From: Cohnella candidum
Lineage (GTDB): Bacteria; Bacillota; Bacilli; Paenibacillales; Paenibacillaceae
Assembly: GCF_003713065.1 (NCBI RefSeq)
Contig: NZ_CP033433.1
Location: 2,791,001 to 2,855,000 of the forward strand
DNA: 64,000 bases
Direction: 5' to 3'
Below, in pieces: positions 33,088-41,659 of this stretch; position 1 is the first letter of the stretch; every line of letters starts with the position of its first letter. Below the pieces are notes generated by a model. It did not search any database. It worked only from the letters and a program-made list of their open reading frames with translations, and was not told where the DNA came from. A program made the translations under genes and the position numbers.

Positions 33088-34371
33088 TCAGCCCCTCGGG
33101 GCGGATTCATAAACGTCGGAATAAGGACCTTCGATGCCGGCCGGGTTGATCGCTTTCACCCGATACCAGGTTCGGATCGTCTGGGCTCTCGTCGGATCGG
33201 TCCACGGCATGTCATGGTCGGCCGGGCGGCGGTCGTACACGATCGTCCACGGACCTTCCGCGCCGGTGATCGACTTCTCTACCGAATAGAACGCGGCTCC
33301 GACGACCCCCCGAAACGCGATCGTGCCGAACGCTTGCGTAATACGGGGCGGTTCCGGAATTTTGAGCGGCGGCACCTCCCTTCCCGTCATTCGGTAGGCG
33401 TGGGCCCTCAAGCTCGAGACACGCTGCGCCAAGTCGGCGTTGACCCCGTTGCCCGGATAATGGACGGAAAACCCGTCGAAATGCTGCACGTATCCGCAAG
33501 TGTCATGATGGCCGAACAGCGACCAGAAGAGCGTGCCGGCAACGGCTTCCGTATTTTCCGCCGTCTCCAGGAAAGACGTTAAATCCCCTTCCGGCCAGCC
33601 GAATTCGCCGGCCATGTAAACCTTGTCCGCCTCAGCGACCCTGCCGGCGTCCCTTCTCAGCTCATCCGCGTCCGCCGGATAATAGTGGACATCCAGGATA
33701 TCCAACTTGGTCACGTCCAACTTGTCCCCGTCCAGCTTGAATTGCCGGCCGTGCGCCACGAGATGGCGGGGATCCGTGCTTTTGATATAACCTGCGATCT
33801 CCGCGACCCATGCGACGGGCGCATCGTTGAGTTCGTTCCCGAGCTCCCACGCCAGAATCACCGGATCGTCTTTGTATCGCTTGCCGTTATAGGAATTCAC
33901 CCGGTTCAGCAGCACGGCGATGTGTCGTTTGAAATCCTCGATGACGCCCGGGTGCGTGTAGAATGCATTCGGATCGTCCAGCCCGTGCCATCCGGTATAG
34001 GTGGCCCTGCCGCCGTGATAGTAATGCCAGTTGCACACGAACGGAATGATGACGCGCAATCCGCGCATCCCCGCTTCGTGGATGGCGAAATCGACCCGGC
34101 GAAGCGCCTCCTCCTGGAACATGCCTCTTTCCGGCTGAATCGATTTCGAATGCCCGCAGGAAGCGCCGAGCGTATGAGAGCGAATGACGGTTGCACCCAT
34201 CTCAGCCGCCGTGTCCAGCGCATTCAGCACCCGAAACTCCGAAGGCCAATCGACCCCTCCGACGTTTTCGTCCAATCCGAGCCAATAGATATTCGGGCCT
34301 GCAAACCTGAAAGGCTTCCCGTTCAGCAGCAGCCTGCTGCCCGAGCGCGTTACGAAATCGGTTAAAATCAT
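33088..34371 (-). CDS. Cytosolic GH5 glycoside hydrolase
   Basis: A 427-residue GH5 enzyme without signal peptide. The barrel runs about 1-335, with acid/base Glu180 (LAWELGNELND) and nucleophile Glu256 (YMAGEFGWPEG); the C-terminal 90 residues look like a fibronectin-type domain (ITQAFGTIAFRGVVGAAFYSVEKS, WYRVKAINPAGIEGPYSDVYES). It resembles the catalytic domain of the secreted enzyme next to it and probably acts on oligosaccharides brought in by the ABC transporter of the same operon. I take ATG 34371 since GGGGA stands 8 bp before it; ATG 34380 and GTG 34386 are alternatives. Confidence 0.88.
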   Translation of the reverse strand: MILTDFVTRSGSRLLLNGKPFRFAGPNIYWLGLDENVGGVDWPSEFRVLNALDTAAEMGATVIRSHTLGASCGHSKSIQPERGMFQEEALRRVDFAIHEAGMRGLRVIIPFVCNWHYYHGGRATYTGWHGLDDPNAFYTHPGVIEDFKRHIAVLLNRVNSYNGKRYKDDPVILAWELGNELNDAPVAWVAEIAGYIKSTDPRHLVAHGRQFKLDGDKLDVTKLDILDVHYYPADADELRRDAGRVAEADKVYMAGEFGWPEGDLTSFLETAENTEAVAGTLFWSLFGHHDTCGYVQHFDGFSVHYPGNGVNADLAQRVSSLRAHAYRMTGREVPPLKIPEPPRITQAFGTIAFRGVVGAAFYSVEKSITGAEGPWTIVYDRRPADHDMPWTDPTRAQTIRTWYRVKAINPAGIEGPYSDVYESAPRG

Positions 34372-34404
34372 GGCGATCATCCCCACTGTTGTGAAATACG
34401 CAAG

Positions 34405-35229
34405 CTACCCTTTCACCGCGCCGTTCGTGACGCCGGAGAAAATGTAACGCTGAAGGAACAAATAGAGCACGACGGTCGGAATCATGATCAGCAGAATCAG
34501 GGCGCAAATATAGCCCCATTGCGCCTGGTTATTGCTCGCGAAGCGCATGATGGACGTCGACACGACGGCCAGTTTGGTCTTCGGCATATAAAGGAACGGA
34601 ATGTACAGCTCGTTGTAGACGTTGATCGATTTCAAAATGATGAGCGTGGCGGTGGCCGGTCCGAGCAGCGGGAAGATGATCGAGCCGTAAATCCGGAACA
34701 GGCTCGCGCCGTCCATCATCGCGCTTTCGTCCAGCTCGTACGGAATGTTGCGGATGAATTGCAGGTAAATATAGATTTGGATCACGTCCGCCCCGATGAA
34801 GAGGACGACCGGCGCATAAAGCGAGTTGTAGAGTCCGAGCCACTTGATGACGGAAAACACGACGACCTGGGTCGTGATCGTCGGAATGACGGTCGCGAGA
34901 AGAAAGGCGCCTAAGACGAGCTTCTTTCCTTTGAAATCCAGGCGGCCGAGGCAGTAAGCCATCATGGTACCCAGGATGACGTTGCCGAGAAGCGTAAGCA
35001 CGATAATGACCGCGGTGTTGGAGAACGAATTCAGCAAATGGGTTCGTTCGATGACGGTCCTGAAATTGTCGAAGTTCAGAAAACTGGCCGGGAGACCCAG
35101 CGGATCGGAGCCTTCCGTATCGCGTTTGAAAGAGTTGACCACGACGACGTAGGGCGGAAACAGCACGATGAAGGAGGCAAACAGCAGCACGACGTACTTG
35201 AGCCATTGGACGGGATCCCGTTTACTCAT
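34405..35229 (-). CDS. Sugar ABC transporter permease (MalG type)
   Basis: A 274-residue inner-membrane permease with six hydrophobic segments. The EAA loop that contacts the ATPase reads DESAMMDGASLFRIYGSIIFPLLGPA. The C-terminal sequence LQRYIFSGVTNGAVKG is typical of CUT1 permeases of the MalG branch. It overlaps the upstream permease gene by 4 bp. No ATPase gene is in the operon, so a shared MsmX-type ATPase is expected, as in other Firmicute CUT1 systems. Confidence 0.92.
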   Translation of the reverse strand: MSKRDPVQWLKYVVLLFASFIVLFPPYVVVVNSFKRDTEGSDPLGLPASFLNFDNFRTVIERTHLLNSFSNTAVIIVLTLLGNVILGTMMAYCLGRLDFKGKKLVLGAFLLATVIPTITTQVVVFSVIKWLGLYNSLYAPVVLFIGADVIQIYIYLQFIRNIPYELDESAMMDGASLFRIYGSIIFPLLGPATATLIILKSINVYNELYIPFLYMPKTKLAVVSTSIMRFASNNQAQWGYICALILLIMIPTVVLYLFLQRYIFSGVTNGAVKG

Positions 35230-36122
35230 TCCTCTCTTCCTCCCCGTCCGATCACGAGATTTTGGGCACCGAGCACGAGTACGACAATGACGAGCAACAC
35301 GACGCTCATGGCCGAGGCGAGGCCGAAATTGTTGAATTGGAAAGCCGTTTCGATCGTTTTGTAGAGGAACGTCTCGCTGGCGCCGGCCGGGCCGCCTTTG
35401 GTGAGCGCGAAAGGAAGGTCAAATACCGCAAGAGCTCCGCTCAACGTCAGGAACATGTTCAATTGCACGATTTTGGTGAGGTTCGGAAGCGTTAAGCGGA
35501 ACAGCGTCTGCAGCCGCCCCGCCCCGTCGATTTTGGCCGCTTCGTACATATCCGCGGGAATCGACTGAAGCGCCCCTAGGTAAATCACCATGTTATAGCC
35601 CATGAACCGCCACATGCTGATCGAAGCCAGCGAAAAATTCACCAGCGCCTGGTTGCCCAGCCAGCTCGTATGGGACAGCCTCTCCAGGCCGATAGCCTTG
35701 AGCAGCAGGTTCAGGGACCCGTTCGCCGTATCGAAGACGTATTGGAACATGAAAGCCACGGCGACGGCGTTCATGATGAAGGGAAGGAACATCAGCACGC
35801 GGAATCCGTTCCTGCCTCGCAATTTCGAATTCAGAATGACCGCGAACACGATGGCAAGCGCGTTTTGCGCGATCCCGATCAAAGCATAGGGGATCTGGTG
35901 TACGAACACCCCGAAGAGATCCGGATTGCGGAACACTTCCGCGTAATTGCTCCAGCCGATCCCGCGCGGATTCGCCTCCAAACCGTCCCAGTCCGTGAAA
36001 CTCATATAGATCAGCTTAACGGCCGGGTAGTACGTGAACAGGCCCAGCAGCAAGAGCGGCACGGTCATGAATAGGGCCAGCACGATTCTTTTTTGGGCTC
36101 TGTAGGACAAGCCGTTCATCAT
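35226..36122 (-). CDS. Sugar ABC transporter permease (MalF type)
   Basis: A 298-residue CUT1 permease with six segments; the EAA loop is DMYEAAKIDGAGRLQTLFRLTLPNL. The first periplasmic-side loop carries TDWDGLEANPRGIGWSNYAEVF, the usual MalF-type pattern. GGGGTGG precedes two ATG codons, the first at 36122. It forms the membrane pair with the gene that follows and lies downstream of an intercistronic hairpin. Confidence 0.92.
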   Translation of the reverse strand: MMNGLSYRAQKRIVLALFMTVPLLLLGLFTYYPAVKLIYMSFTDWDGLEANPRGIGWSNYAEVFRNPDLFGVFVHQIPYALIGIAQNALAIVFAVILNSKLRGRNGFRVLMFLPFIMNAVAVAFMFQYVFDTANGSLNLLLKAIGLERLSHTSWLGNQALVNFSLASISMWRFMGYNMVIYLGALQSIPADMYEAAKIDGAGRLQTLFRLTLPNLTKIVQLNMFLTLSGALAVFDLPFALTKGGPAGASETFLYKTIETAFQFNNFGLASAMSVVLLVIVVLVLGAQNLVIGRGGREE

Positions 36123-36152
36123 TCCACCCCGAATCTAAGGAAGTCCTTGGAA

Positions 36153-36188
36153 ACAAAGTGGACGATCGCCGAGGATCATCCACTTTGT
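36153..36188 (-). promoter_or_regulatory. Intercistronic hairpin between binding protein and permease genes
   Basis: ACAAAGTGGA (36153-36162) pairs with TCCACTTTGT (36179-36188), with inner GATC pairing. No T tract follows on the minus strand, so it is more likely an mRNA-stabilising or partially terminating hairpin that favours binding-protein expression. Confidence 0.55.
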
Positions 36189-36206
36189 CCCGTTGCACCG
36201 ATGTCG

Positions 36207-37517
36207 TTATTTACCGAGGGCTTTTTTGGCGTCCGCCCATTTTTTGTTGTACTGGTCCAGCACCTTCTGCGGGTCTTTGGCCAATACGAAGTCCTGAACC
36301 ATCGCTTCTTTCACGATTTGCGCTTTGTTGACGACGGCGGTCGTATCCTCGGAGTCGATGGCTCCTTCGATCATGGTCGGATTGTAGCCGTTGAACTCGC
36401 TGAGCTGCGCCATCTCCGGCTTACGATCCTTCAGAACCGGGATGAAACCTGCGAAATTGTCGAAGCCGGAATCCTCAAGCATCCATTTCACGAACGCTTT
36501 GGCGGTTTCGGCGTGTTCGCTGTTCTTGTTGACCCCGTAGCCCCAATCCGGCGCGAGAAGCGCGTTGGTTTTGCCGGAATTGTCGTACGGCAGCGGGAAA
36601 AATCCGACGTTGTCCGAAGTCGTTCCCGCCCCGATCACTTGCGGGATGACCCAGTTGCCGAGCATGTACATGGCGAACTTGCCGCTGGCGATGTCTTTCT
36701 TGGATTGCTCCCAGTTCGTCGAGTTGACGTCGGGCTCAAGGTAGCCTTTCTCGTACAAAGTGCGGATGATCTGCAGCGATTTACCGTACGGATTATCCAG
36801 CGTGTAAGGCGTATCGGAATTCAGGCGCTCGTTCGTCAGGTTGGCGTCGCCCGAAATCGCGATCGCGACCTCGGATGCCCACGGGTACAGCGGCCATTGG
36901 TCCTTGAAGTTGGAAGCCAGCGGCACGATGCCTTTCTGCTTGAGCTTTTCTGCGGCAGCGTAAAATTCGTCCAGCGTTTTCGGAACGGAAGTAATGCCCG
37001 CGTCGGCGAACGCTTTCTTGTTATAAACGATGCCCGTCGTCGTGGCGCCGGCGGAGATGCCGTACAGTTTGCCGTCGAACGACTTGTAATCTTTGAAGTA
37101 GATTTTGTCGTTCAGCCCGAGATCGTCGAGCGGCGCGAAGTATTTCGGCAAGTCGGAATTCGGGATCGTCGGAATGAGGACGACGTCCGGGTATTCGCCG
37201 GAGGACAAGCGGACCTTGGTCGTCTTGTCGAGATCGGTGACCGCCTCGAATTCGACGTGGGCGTTCGGGTATTTCTCGTTGAAGCGTTTCGCGTAATCGA
37301 CATACTCCTTGTCGATCATGTCCGTGCGGTTCGTCAGGAACGTAATCGTGCCGCTGATGTCCTGGGCCGGGTCGGAAGACGGAGAAGCCGCAGCGCTGGA
37401 AGCCGGCGCGCTGGAAGCGGGAGCGGATGATGCCGACTCGTTGTTCCCTTTGCCGCAAGCCGATACGACCACGGCCAGCAGCAGGACGGATAGTACGATT
37501 GCCATTGCCTTTTTCAT
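36207..37517 (-). CDS. Sugar ABC transporter substrate-binding lipoprotein
   Basis: A 436-residue extracellular solute-binding lipoprotein. Signal peptide with lipobox VVSAC places the lipidated cysteine at residue 21, followed by a long Ser/Ala/Pro linker to about 50. The rest is a family 1 fold (ISGTITFLTNRTDMIDKEYVDY, later FAMYMLGNWVIPQV and WGYGVNKNSEHAETAKAFVKWM). It should capture an oligosaccharide released by the secreted GH5. First gene of the five-gene operon, with its own AT-rich promoter and a cre-like operator. Confidence 0.93.
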   Translation of the reverse strand: MKKAMAIVLSVLLLAVVVSACGKGNNESASSAPASSAPASSAAASPSSDPAQDISGTITFLTNRTDMIDKEYVDYAKRFNEKYPNAHVEFEAVTDLDKTTKVRLSSGEYPDVVLIPTIPNSDLPKYFAPLDDLGLNDKIYFKDYKSFDGKLYGISAGATTTGIVYNKKAFADAGITSVPKTLDEFYAAAEKLKQKGIVPLASNFKDQWPLYPWASEVAIAISGDANLTNERLNSDTPYTLDNPYGKSLQIIRTLYEKGYLEPDVNSTNWEQSKKDIASGKFAMYMLGNWVIPQVIGAGTTSDNVGFFPLPYDNSGKTNALLAPDWGYGVNKNSEHAETAKAFVKWMLEDSGFDNFAGFIPVLKDRKPEMAQLSEFNGYNPTMIEGAIDSEDTTAVVNKAQIVKEAMVQDFVLAKDPQKVLDQYNKKWADAKKALGK

Positions 37518-37537
37518 GGAATGAATCCCCCTAAAAA

Positions 37538-37551
37538 TGGTATCGCTTTCA
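37538..37551. promoter_or_regulatory. cre-like or LacI-type operator at the operon start
   Basis: The minus strand reads TGAAAGCGATACCA, one mismatch from the cre consensus. It begins at the predicted transcription start. CcpA or the adjacent LacI-family regulator could bind it and block transcription. Confidence 0.55.
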
Positions 37552-37557
37552 ACACGG

Positions 37558-37586
37558 ATATTAACATATTGAAATTTTTAATTCAA
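37558..37586 (-). promoter_or_regulatory. Sigma-A promoter of the ABC-GH5 operon
   Basis: TTGAAT (complement of 37581-37586) and TAATAT (complement of 37558-37563) are 17 bp apart on the minus strand, inside an AT-rich island (about 37552-37640). The start falls near 37551, at the operator. Confidence 0.7.
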
Positions 37587-37626
37587 CATATTTTTAATTA
37601 TTTATATTTTGTTGAAAAATATTTAA

Positions 37627-37669
37627 ACAAAAAAAAAAAGACTCTCGTCCACGTTTGCGGACAAGAGCC
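37627..37669 (-). terminator. Terminator of the LacI-family gene
   Basis: CTCTCGTCC (from 37642) pairs with GGACAAGAG (37659-37667) with one mismatch, followed on the minus strand by a run of twelve or so T. It separates the regulator from the operon it faces. Confidence 0.75.
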
Positions 37670-37710
37670 TCTTCGTCTCGTTCATTTATGGGTTTATGGG
37701 GACGTCGGGA

Positions 37711-38751
37711 TCAAATGGCGGTCACGGAGTCCCTTTCCACGAGCTCCGTAGACAGCAGAATGAGCTCGGGGACGGCTTCGGGTTCGCGTATGCGCCGCAG
37801 GATCAGGTCCGCGGCACGCGATCCGATGGCCGATTTGGGCACCCGCACGGTCGTCAAGTTCGGCTGCATCAGCTTCGTCAGCGTCAAGTCGTCGAAACCG
37901 ATGACCGACACGTCGTCCGGGCAGCGAACGTTCAATTCGGCCAGCACTTTGAGCGCTTCGAACGCGGTCAAATCATTGGCGCAGAACAAGCCTGTGACCG
38001 GCTTTTCCTTCAGAAAACAACCCTTCACCGCATCCGGGAAAGCGGGGGCCGTGTACATGCCCTTGCCGCTGACGCCAACGCCTTCGATATGCGCGGACTC
38101 CACTTCCTCACCCGTCTTGCGCGCGAAATCCCGGACGGCCTCGTCGAATCCGCGGCACCGCTCCCGGAAGCTCCAAGCGGTATCCGCGTCGCCGACGAAA
38201 GCGACCCGGCGATGTCCCTTTTCAAGCAAATAGGTGACGGCGTGATAGGCGCCGAGGAAATTGTTCGCCAGCACGTGGTCGACCGTCGGATCGAGCATGT
38301 TCGCGTCCAGCATGATGAACGGAATCGCGTGGGTTTTCAGCGCCGTTACATAGCTGTCCGGCAAATGTCCCATGACGATCGCCCCGTCGACCTTGCGGTC
38401 GTATATGCTCGACGGCAGCCCTTCCTTCGGGGATTGGGCGATGTCGATGCTGGAAAGAAGCATGCTGAATTGGTGTTCGAGCAGCTCTTTTTCGATCCCA
38501 TGTAGCACGTTGCCCCAATACTCCATATCGTCCAAATAGGCCCTCGGCATCAGGACAGCCATATTGCCGGTCTGCATGGGAGCGGAGGGCTTCCGGGACG
38601 TCTTGAAACGGTAGCCGAGTTCCTCGGCCGTCTGCCAAATCGTTTCCCGCGTGCCTTCGTTGACGGCGGGATCTCCCGACAGCGCCTTGGAGACAAGCGC
38701 CTTGGACACGCTCAGCTTGTCCGCGATCGATTGAAGCGTTACTTTTTTCAT
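37711..38751 (-). CDS. LacI-family sugar regulator
   Basis: A 346-residue LacI/GalR regulator. Residues 1-50 are the DNA-binding head (VTLQSIADKLSVSKALVSKALSG with the hinge AEELGYRF); about 60-340 form the periplasmic-binding-protein-like sensor (VDGAIVMGHLPDSYVTAL, GLFCANDLTAFEALKVLAEL, VSVIGFDDLTLTKLMQPNLTTV). The ATG follows GAAGGGA. It stands directly upstream of the ABC-GH5 operon on the same strand and is the likely repressor, with an oligosaccharide as inducer. Confidence 0.9.
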   Translation of the reverse strand: MKKVTLQSIADKLSVSKALVSKALSGDPAVNEGTRETIWQTAEELGYRFKTSRKPSAPMQTGNMAVLMPRAYLDDMEYWGNVLHGIEKELLEHQFSMLLSSIDIAQSPKEGLPSSIYDRKVDGAIVMGHLPDSYVTALKTHAIPFIMLDANMLDPTVDHVLANNFLGAYHAVTYLLEKGHRRVAFVGDADTAWSFRERCRGFDEAVRDFARKTGEEVESAHIEGVGVSGKGMYTAPAFPDAVKGCFLKEKPVTGLFCANDLTAFEALKVLAELNVRCPDDVSVIGFDDLTLTKLMQPNLTTVRVPKSAIGSRAADLILRRIREPEAVPELILLSTELVERDSVTAI

Positions 38752-38784
38752 TTCGGAATCCCTTCGGTTACTGACATTAACTTA

Positions 38785-38813
38785 AGGATAAATAACTTTT
38801 CAACTTTTTTCAA
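38785..38813 (-). promoter_or_regulatory. Promoter of the LacI-family gene
   Basis: TTGAAA (complement of 38808-38813) and TATCCT (complement of 38785-38790) with a 17-bp spacer. Farther upstream CGGTTT (38856-38861) and AAACCG (38873-38878) form an inverted repeat with an 11-bp centre. The rest of this 289-bp gap shows no gene; a weak TATGAT at 38984-38989 may serve the protease gene. Confidence 0.55.
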
Positions 38814-39040
38814 CCATTTGTTCGTCAACGGCACGGATTGCGGCAATTGGTTACCCGGTTTTCGACAGGTTGAAACCGATGCGACGCGATCTGACATGGA
38901 AATAGGAGAAAAAGATTAGAACGTTTGCCAAGCAGGAGTTTAAGCCCGGTCTGAGAGGCACTTCCTAAAATTTCCCTCCTTGCTATGATGGGGATACCGT
39001 CCGTCGCGGCGGCGATTTCTCTATCCGAAGGAGGAAATTC

Positions 39041-41122
39041 ATGAGTCCCCGTAAAGCGTTCGGCCTATTCAGCACGCTCGTTTTAGTCGGAAGCCTGGTC
39101 GTTCCGACAGTTGCCTCGGCCAAACCGGCCGCATACAACGCCAACCCGACCGTTCTCGACGTCGGACCGAAGCTTCGCGCCGAGTCCCTTGTCGACGTCA
39201 AAGCCGAGAACCGGCTTGACCTGGCGGGAGGAGCCGCATCCCTCGCCGCGCCGCTCACGGCGAAATCCAGCGTGGACTCGTCCAACGTCGGACTCGTCAG
39301 AAAATGGCTGACGAACGACGACTATACCGGCAAATACTCCTTGACGGATTTTACCCTTCGCGCCGTAGGCACGTACGGAGAGGTTTGGGTAGCCAACAAC
39401 CTGAACTACCCGGCGGGCGATCCGAGGAATTCCTTGACCACGATTACCGACGCGCAGGTGCAATATTTGCTGAATGAGTTCGACAACCGCATTTATCCCA
39501 AGGAAATCGAGTTTTTCGCCCCGCCTGCCGAACGTAAAGGCGAAGACGGCTTTAACGGCTGGTATGCGGACGACAGCGGCCGGACGGTCATCCTGATCGA
39601 CAACATCAAAGACCAAAGCTATTATGACCCCACATATCCGAGTTACATCGCAGGTTACTTCTCCCCGACCATCAGCGACTTCTCCGACCGGAACGTCATG
39701 ACGGTCGACAGTTTCGATTGGCTGAACCGAACCGGGCCTAACGCGGTGAAGCCTTATCTTTATGAAGGAGTATTCGCACACGAATTCCAGCACCTGCTGC
39801 ACCGCGACACCGATTCCGGCGAAGATACGTTCATCAACGAAGGCTTGTCCGATTTTGCCCAGTACCTCGTCGGATACGGCCATTCCCAGGATCACGTGAA
39901 CTTCTTCATGAACAACCTCCGCAATTCGCTCACGCTCTGGAGCGACCAGACGGACCTGCAAATCCTCGGCGATTACGGCAACGCGTACTTGTTCGAGCTG
40001 TACTTGTACGAGCATTTCGGCGAAAACTTCATCCGCAGCCTATTCCAAAATCAACAGCACGGCATCGCCGGCGTCAACGCCGTCCTGGCCCAATATAACA
40101 CCGGCAAAACGTTCCAACAGCTTTACGGCGACTATATGACGGCCGTTATGCTGGACGGCAAATACCAGGGCGACAACGACACGTACAGGTTCAACTCCAT
40201 CGACCTGTCTCCGAACCTGAACAGTTCCGTTAAGACCGACAACGTCACGCCCGCCTGGGGGACCGATTTCAAAGTCATTACCCCGGACAAAAAGATCGAC
40301 CACCTTTATTTTAAAGGCCTGGACTTCCTCCGCACGCAATGGACAACCGTTCAGGATCCGGAACGCGGAACGGTGCTTTGGGGCAACCAAGGCGACCTGG
40401 CGGACAATTTCCTGATCAAGCAATTGGATTTGACGGGCGTGACGGCTCCTTCGCTGTCCTTCGATACTTCCTACAACATCGAGGAGCAGTGGGATTTCGG
40501 CGCCGTTCAAGTGTCCGTAGACCAAGGCAAAACGTGGACGTCCCTGTCCAACGCCGACACCCGTGGCGACCTCGTGGAAGGCGGCCATCCGACGATCGCG
40601 GCCAACCTTCCCGGCTTTACGGGAAGCTCCGGCGGGTGGAAAACGGAAACGTTCGATCTCAGCGCGTATGCCGGCAAGAAAGTGCTGCTCGGATTCCGGT
40701 ACATGACGGACTGGGGCTATAACGAATCCGGCTGGCTGTTGTCCAACCTGCAGCTGAACGGCGTCACGATCGACCCGATGACGAGCACCGCCGGGTTCCA
40801 AAGCCTGGAGCAGGCAACGGGCACCTATGTGGATTACCAAGTCGAATTCATCGGCTATAAGAAGGGCGGCGGCAAAGGGGCCGACGATAAGGCCAAAGTC
40901 ATCCGCCTCAAGAATCCGCTGAACATGTCCAACCAGGACCGGATCGACCTGGCCGACATGCTGCACAGCTCCCAATACGACCGCGTCGTCATGATGACGA
41001 CGTTCGCCGCTCCGGCCGGCACCAATAACAGCGTGAATTATGAGTACAGCGTCGTGACGAAATCCAAGAAAGACGAAGAAAAGCAGCAGTGGAAAGAAAC
41101 CTTGAAGGGCAAAGTCAAGTAA
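39041..41122 (+). CDS. Secreted zinc metalloprotease with immune-inhibitor-A-like C-terminal domain
   Basis: A 693-residue exported protease. The signal peptide ends near SAKPA (about residue 28). Zinc ligands are in HEFQHLLH (His247, Glu248, His251), with INEGLSDFAQYLVGY giving the third ligand Glu267; this HExxH...E arrangement is closer to the M30/hyicolysin style than to the metzincin-like M6 motif. Residues about 430-585 (LADNFLIKQLDLTG, FGAVQVSVDQGKTWTSL, WKTETFDLSAYAGKKVLLGFRYMTD) match the domain that follows the catalytic part in immune inhibitor A (M6). A basic tail ends the protein. AAGGAGG precedes the ATG. It is monocistronic and probably used for protein feeding in stationary phase (inference). 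Confidence 0.85.
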   Translation: MSPRKAFGLFSTLVLVGSLVVPTVASAKPAAYNANPTVLDVGPKLRAESLVDVKAENRLDLAGGAASLAAPLTAKSSVDSSNVGLVRKWLTNDDYTGKYSLTDFTLRAVGTYGEVWVANNLNYPAGDPRNSLTTITDAQVQYLLNEFDNRIYPKEIEFFAPPAERKGEDGFNGWYADDSGRTVILIDNIKDQSYYDPTYPSYIAGYFSPTISDFSDRNVMTVDSFDWLNRTGPNAVKPYLYEGVFAHEFQHLLHRDTDSGEDTFINEGLSDFAQYLVGYGHSQDHVNFFMNNLRNSLTLWSDQTDLQILGDYGNAYLFELYLYEHFGENFIRSLFQNQQHGIAGVNAVLAQYNTGKTFQQLYGDYMTAVMLDGKYQGDNDTYRFNSIDLSPNLNSSVKTDNVTPAWGTDFKVITPDKKIDHLYFKGLDFLRTQWTTVQDPERGTVLWGNQGDLADNFLIKQLDLTGVTAPSLSFDTSYNIEEQWDFGAVQVSVDQGKTWTSLSNADTRGDLVEGGHPTIAANLPGFTGSSGGWKTETFDLSAYAGKKVLLGFRYMTDWGYNESGWLLSNLQLNGVTIDPMTSTAGFQSLEQATGTYVDYQVEFIGYKKGGGKGADDKAKVIRLKNPLNMSNQDRIDLADMLHSSQYDRVVMMTTFAAPAGTNNSVNYEYSVVTKSKKDEEKQQWKETLKGKVK

Positions 41123-41137
41123 TTTTCTCCGCATGAT

Positions 41138-41178
41138 AAAGAGACCGGAAGTCATCCCTATGACCTCCGGTCTCTTTT
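41138..41178 (+). terminator. Terminator of the metalloprotease gene
   Basis: AAAGAGACCGGA (41138-41149) pairs with TCCGGTCTCTTT (41166-41177), with further GTCAT/ATGAC pairing within and T residues after. Confidence 0.85.
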
Positions 41179-41198
41179 CGTTTGCCGCCACCGCCCGC

Positions 41199-41380
41199 AA
41201 TTCGGTTTTGCACAATTAGCCGCTTCGATCGAACCGTGCGAGGGCCTGCAGTTCGGAAATGCACACTTGGAGAGTGAATTTTGAAACCGGCAGCTGGAAA
41301 ATAGCCTGCAAGCGGGCGAAATCGAACTGCAGCACGATTTTAGGCGTGTTCTTCTCTGTAAGCGGGCAAAATCGAATTGG
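41199..41380. repeat. Phased palindromic repeat, copy B (same family as 11834-12021)
   Basis: Forward arms CAATTCGGTTTTGCACAA (from 41199) and CTGCAGTTCGGAAATGCAC (from 41247) have TTCG cores 51 bp apart. Reverse arms AAATCGAACTGCAG (to 41332) and AAATCGAATTGG (to 41380) have cores 50 bp apart. The inner arms span 79 bp, exactly as in copy A, although the spacers are mostly unlike. It follows the protease terminator in the convergent 537-bp gap. Confidence 0.8.
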
Positions 41381-41431
41381 AAAAGGGGGACCGCATTTGT
41401 CGGTGGCGGGAGTTGGCGGGAGTTTGTCGGG

Positions 41432-41619
41432 GCTAACGGAACGGAAAAGCGTTATTCGTGGGAAATCGGTCTTTTTGGGAATCTAACGGAACTCAGCGAC
41501 GCTATTGACCATCTATTACGAAGAAATGGCCTCAAAATGTCTGAATAACGCCTCTGAGTTCCGTTAGCATACTCGAATGCGTTTGAATGAAAGGAATAAG
41601 GTCGCTGAGTTCCGTTACG
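41432..41619. repeat. Phased palindromic repeat of a second sequence family
   Basis: Forward arms beginning GCTAACGGAAC at 41432 and TCTAACGGAAC at 41482 are 50 bp apart. Reverse arms ending GTTCCGTTAGC at 41568 and GTTCCGTTACG at 41619 are 51 bp apart. Each arm is about 25 bp and also shares the distal part (GCGTTATT or GCTATT, and AATAACGCC or AATAAGGTC). The design equals that of copies A and B, but the motif is unrelated. The rest of the gap before 41660 is unremarkable. Confidence 0.8.
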
Positions 41620-41659
41620 ATTGAATGAGGGTGAGATTCAGACGGAAGTTGCGCGGCTT

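Noticed and set aside
41400..41431. GGCGGGAGTT direct repeat before the second phased palindrome
   Set aside because: Only two short copies are present; it could be chance in GC-rich DNA, and it does not follow the 51-bp spacing.
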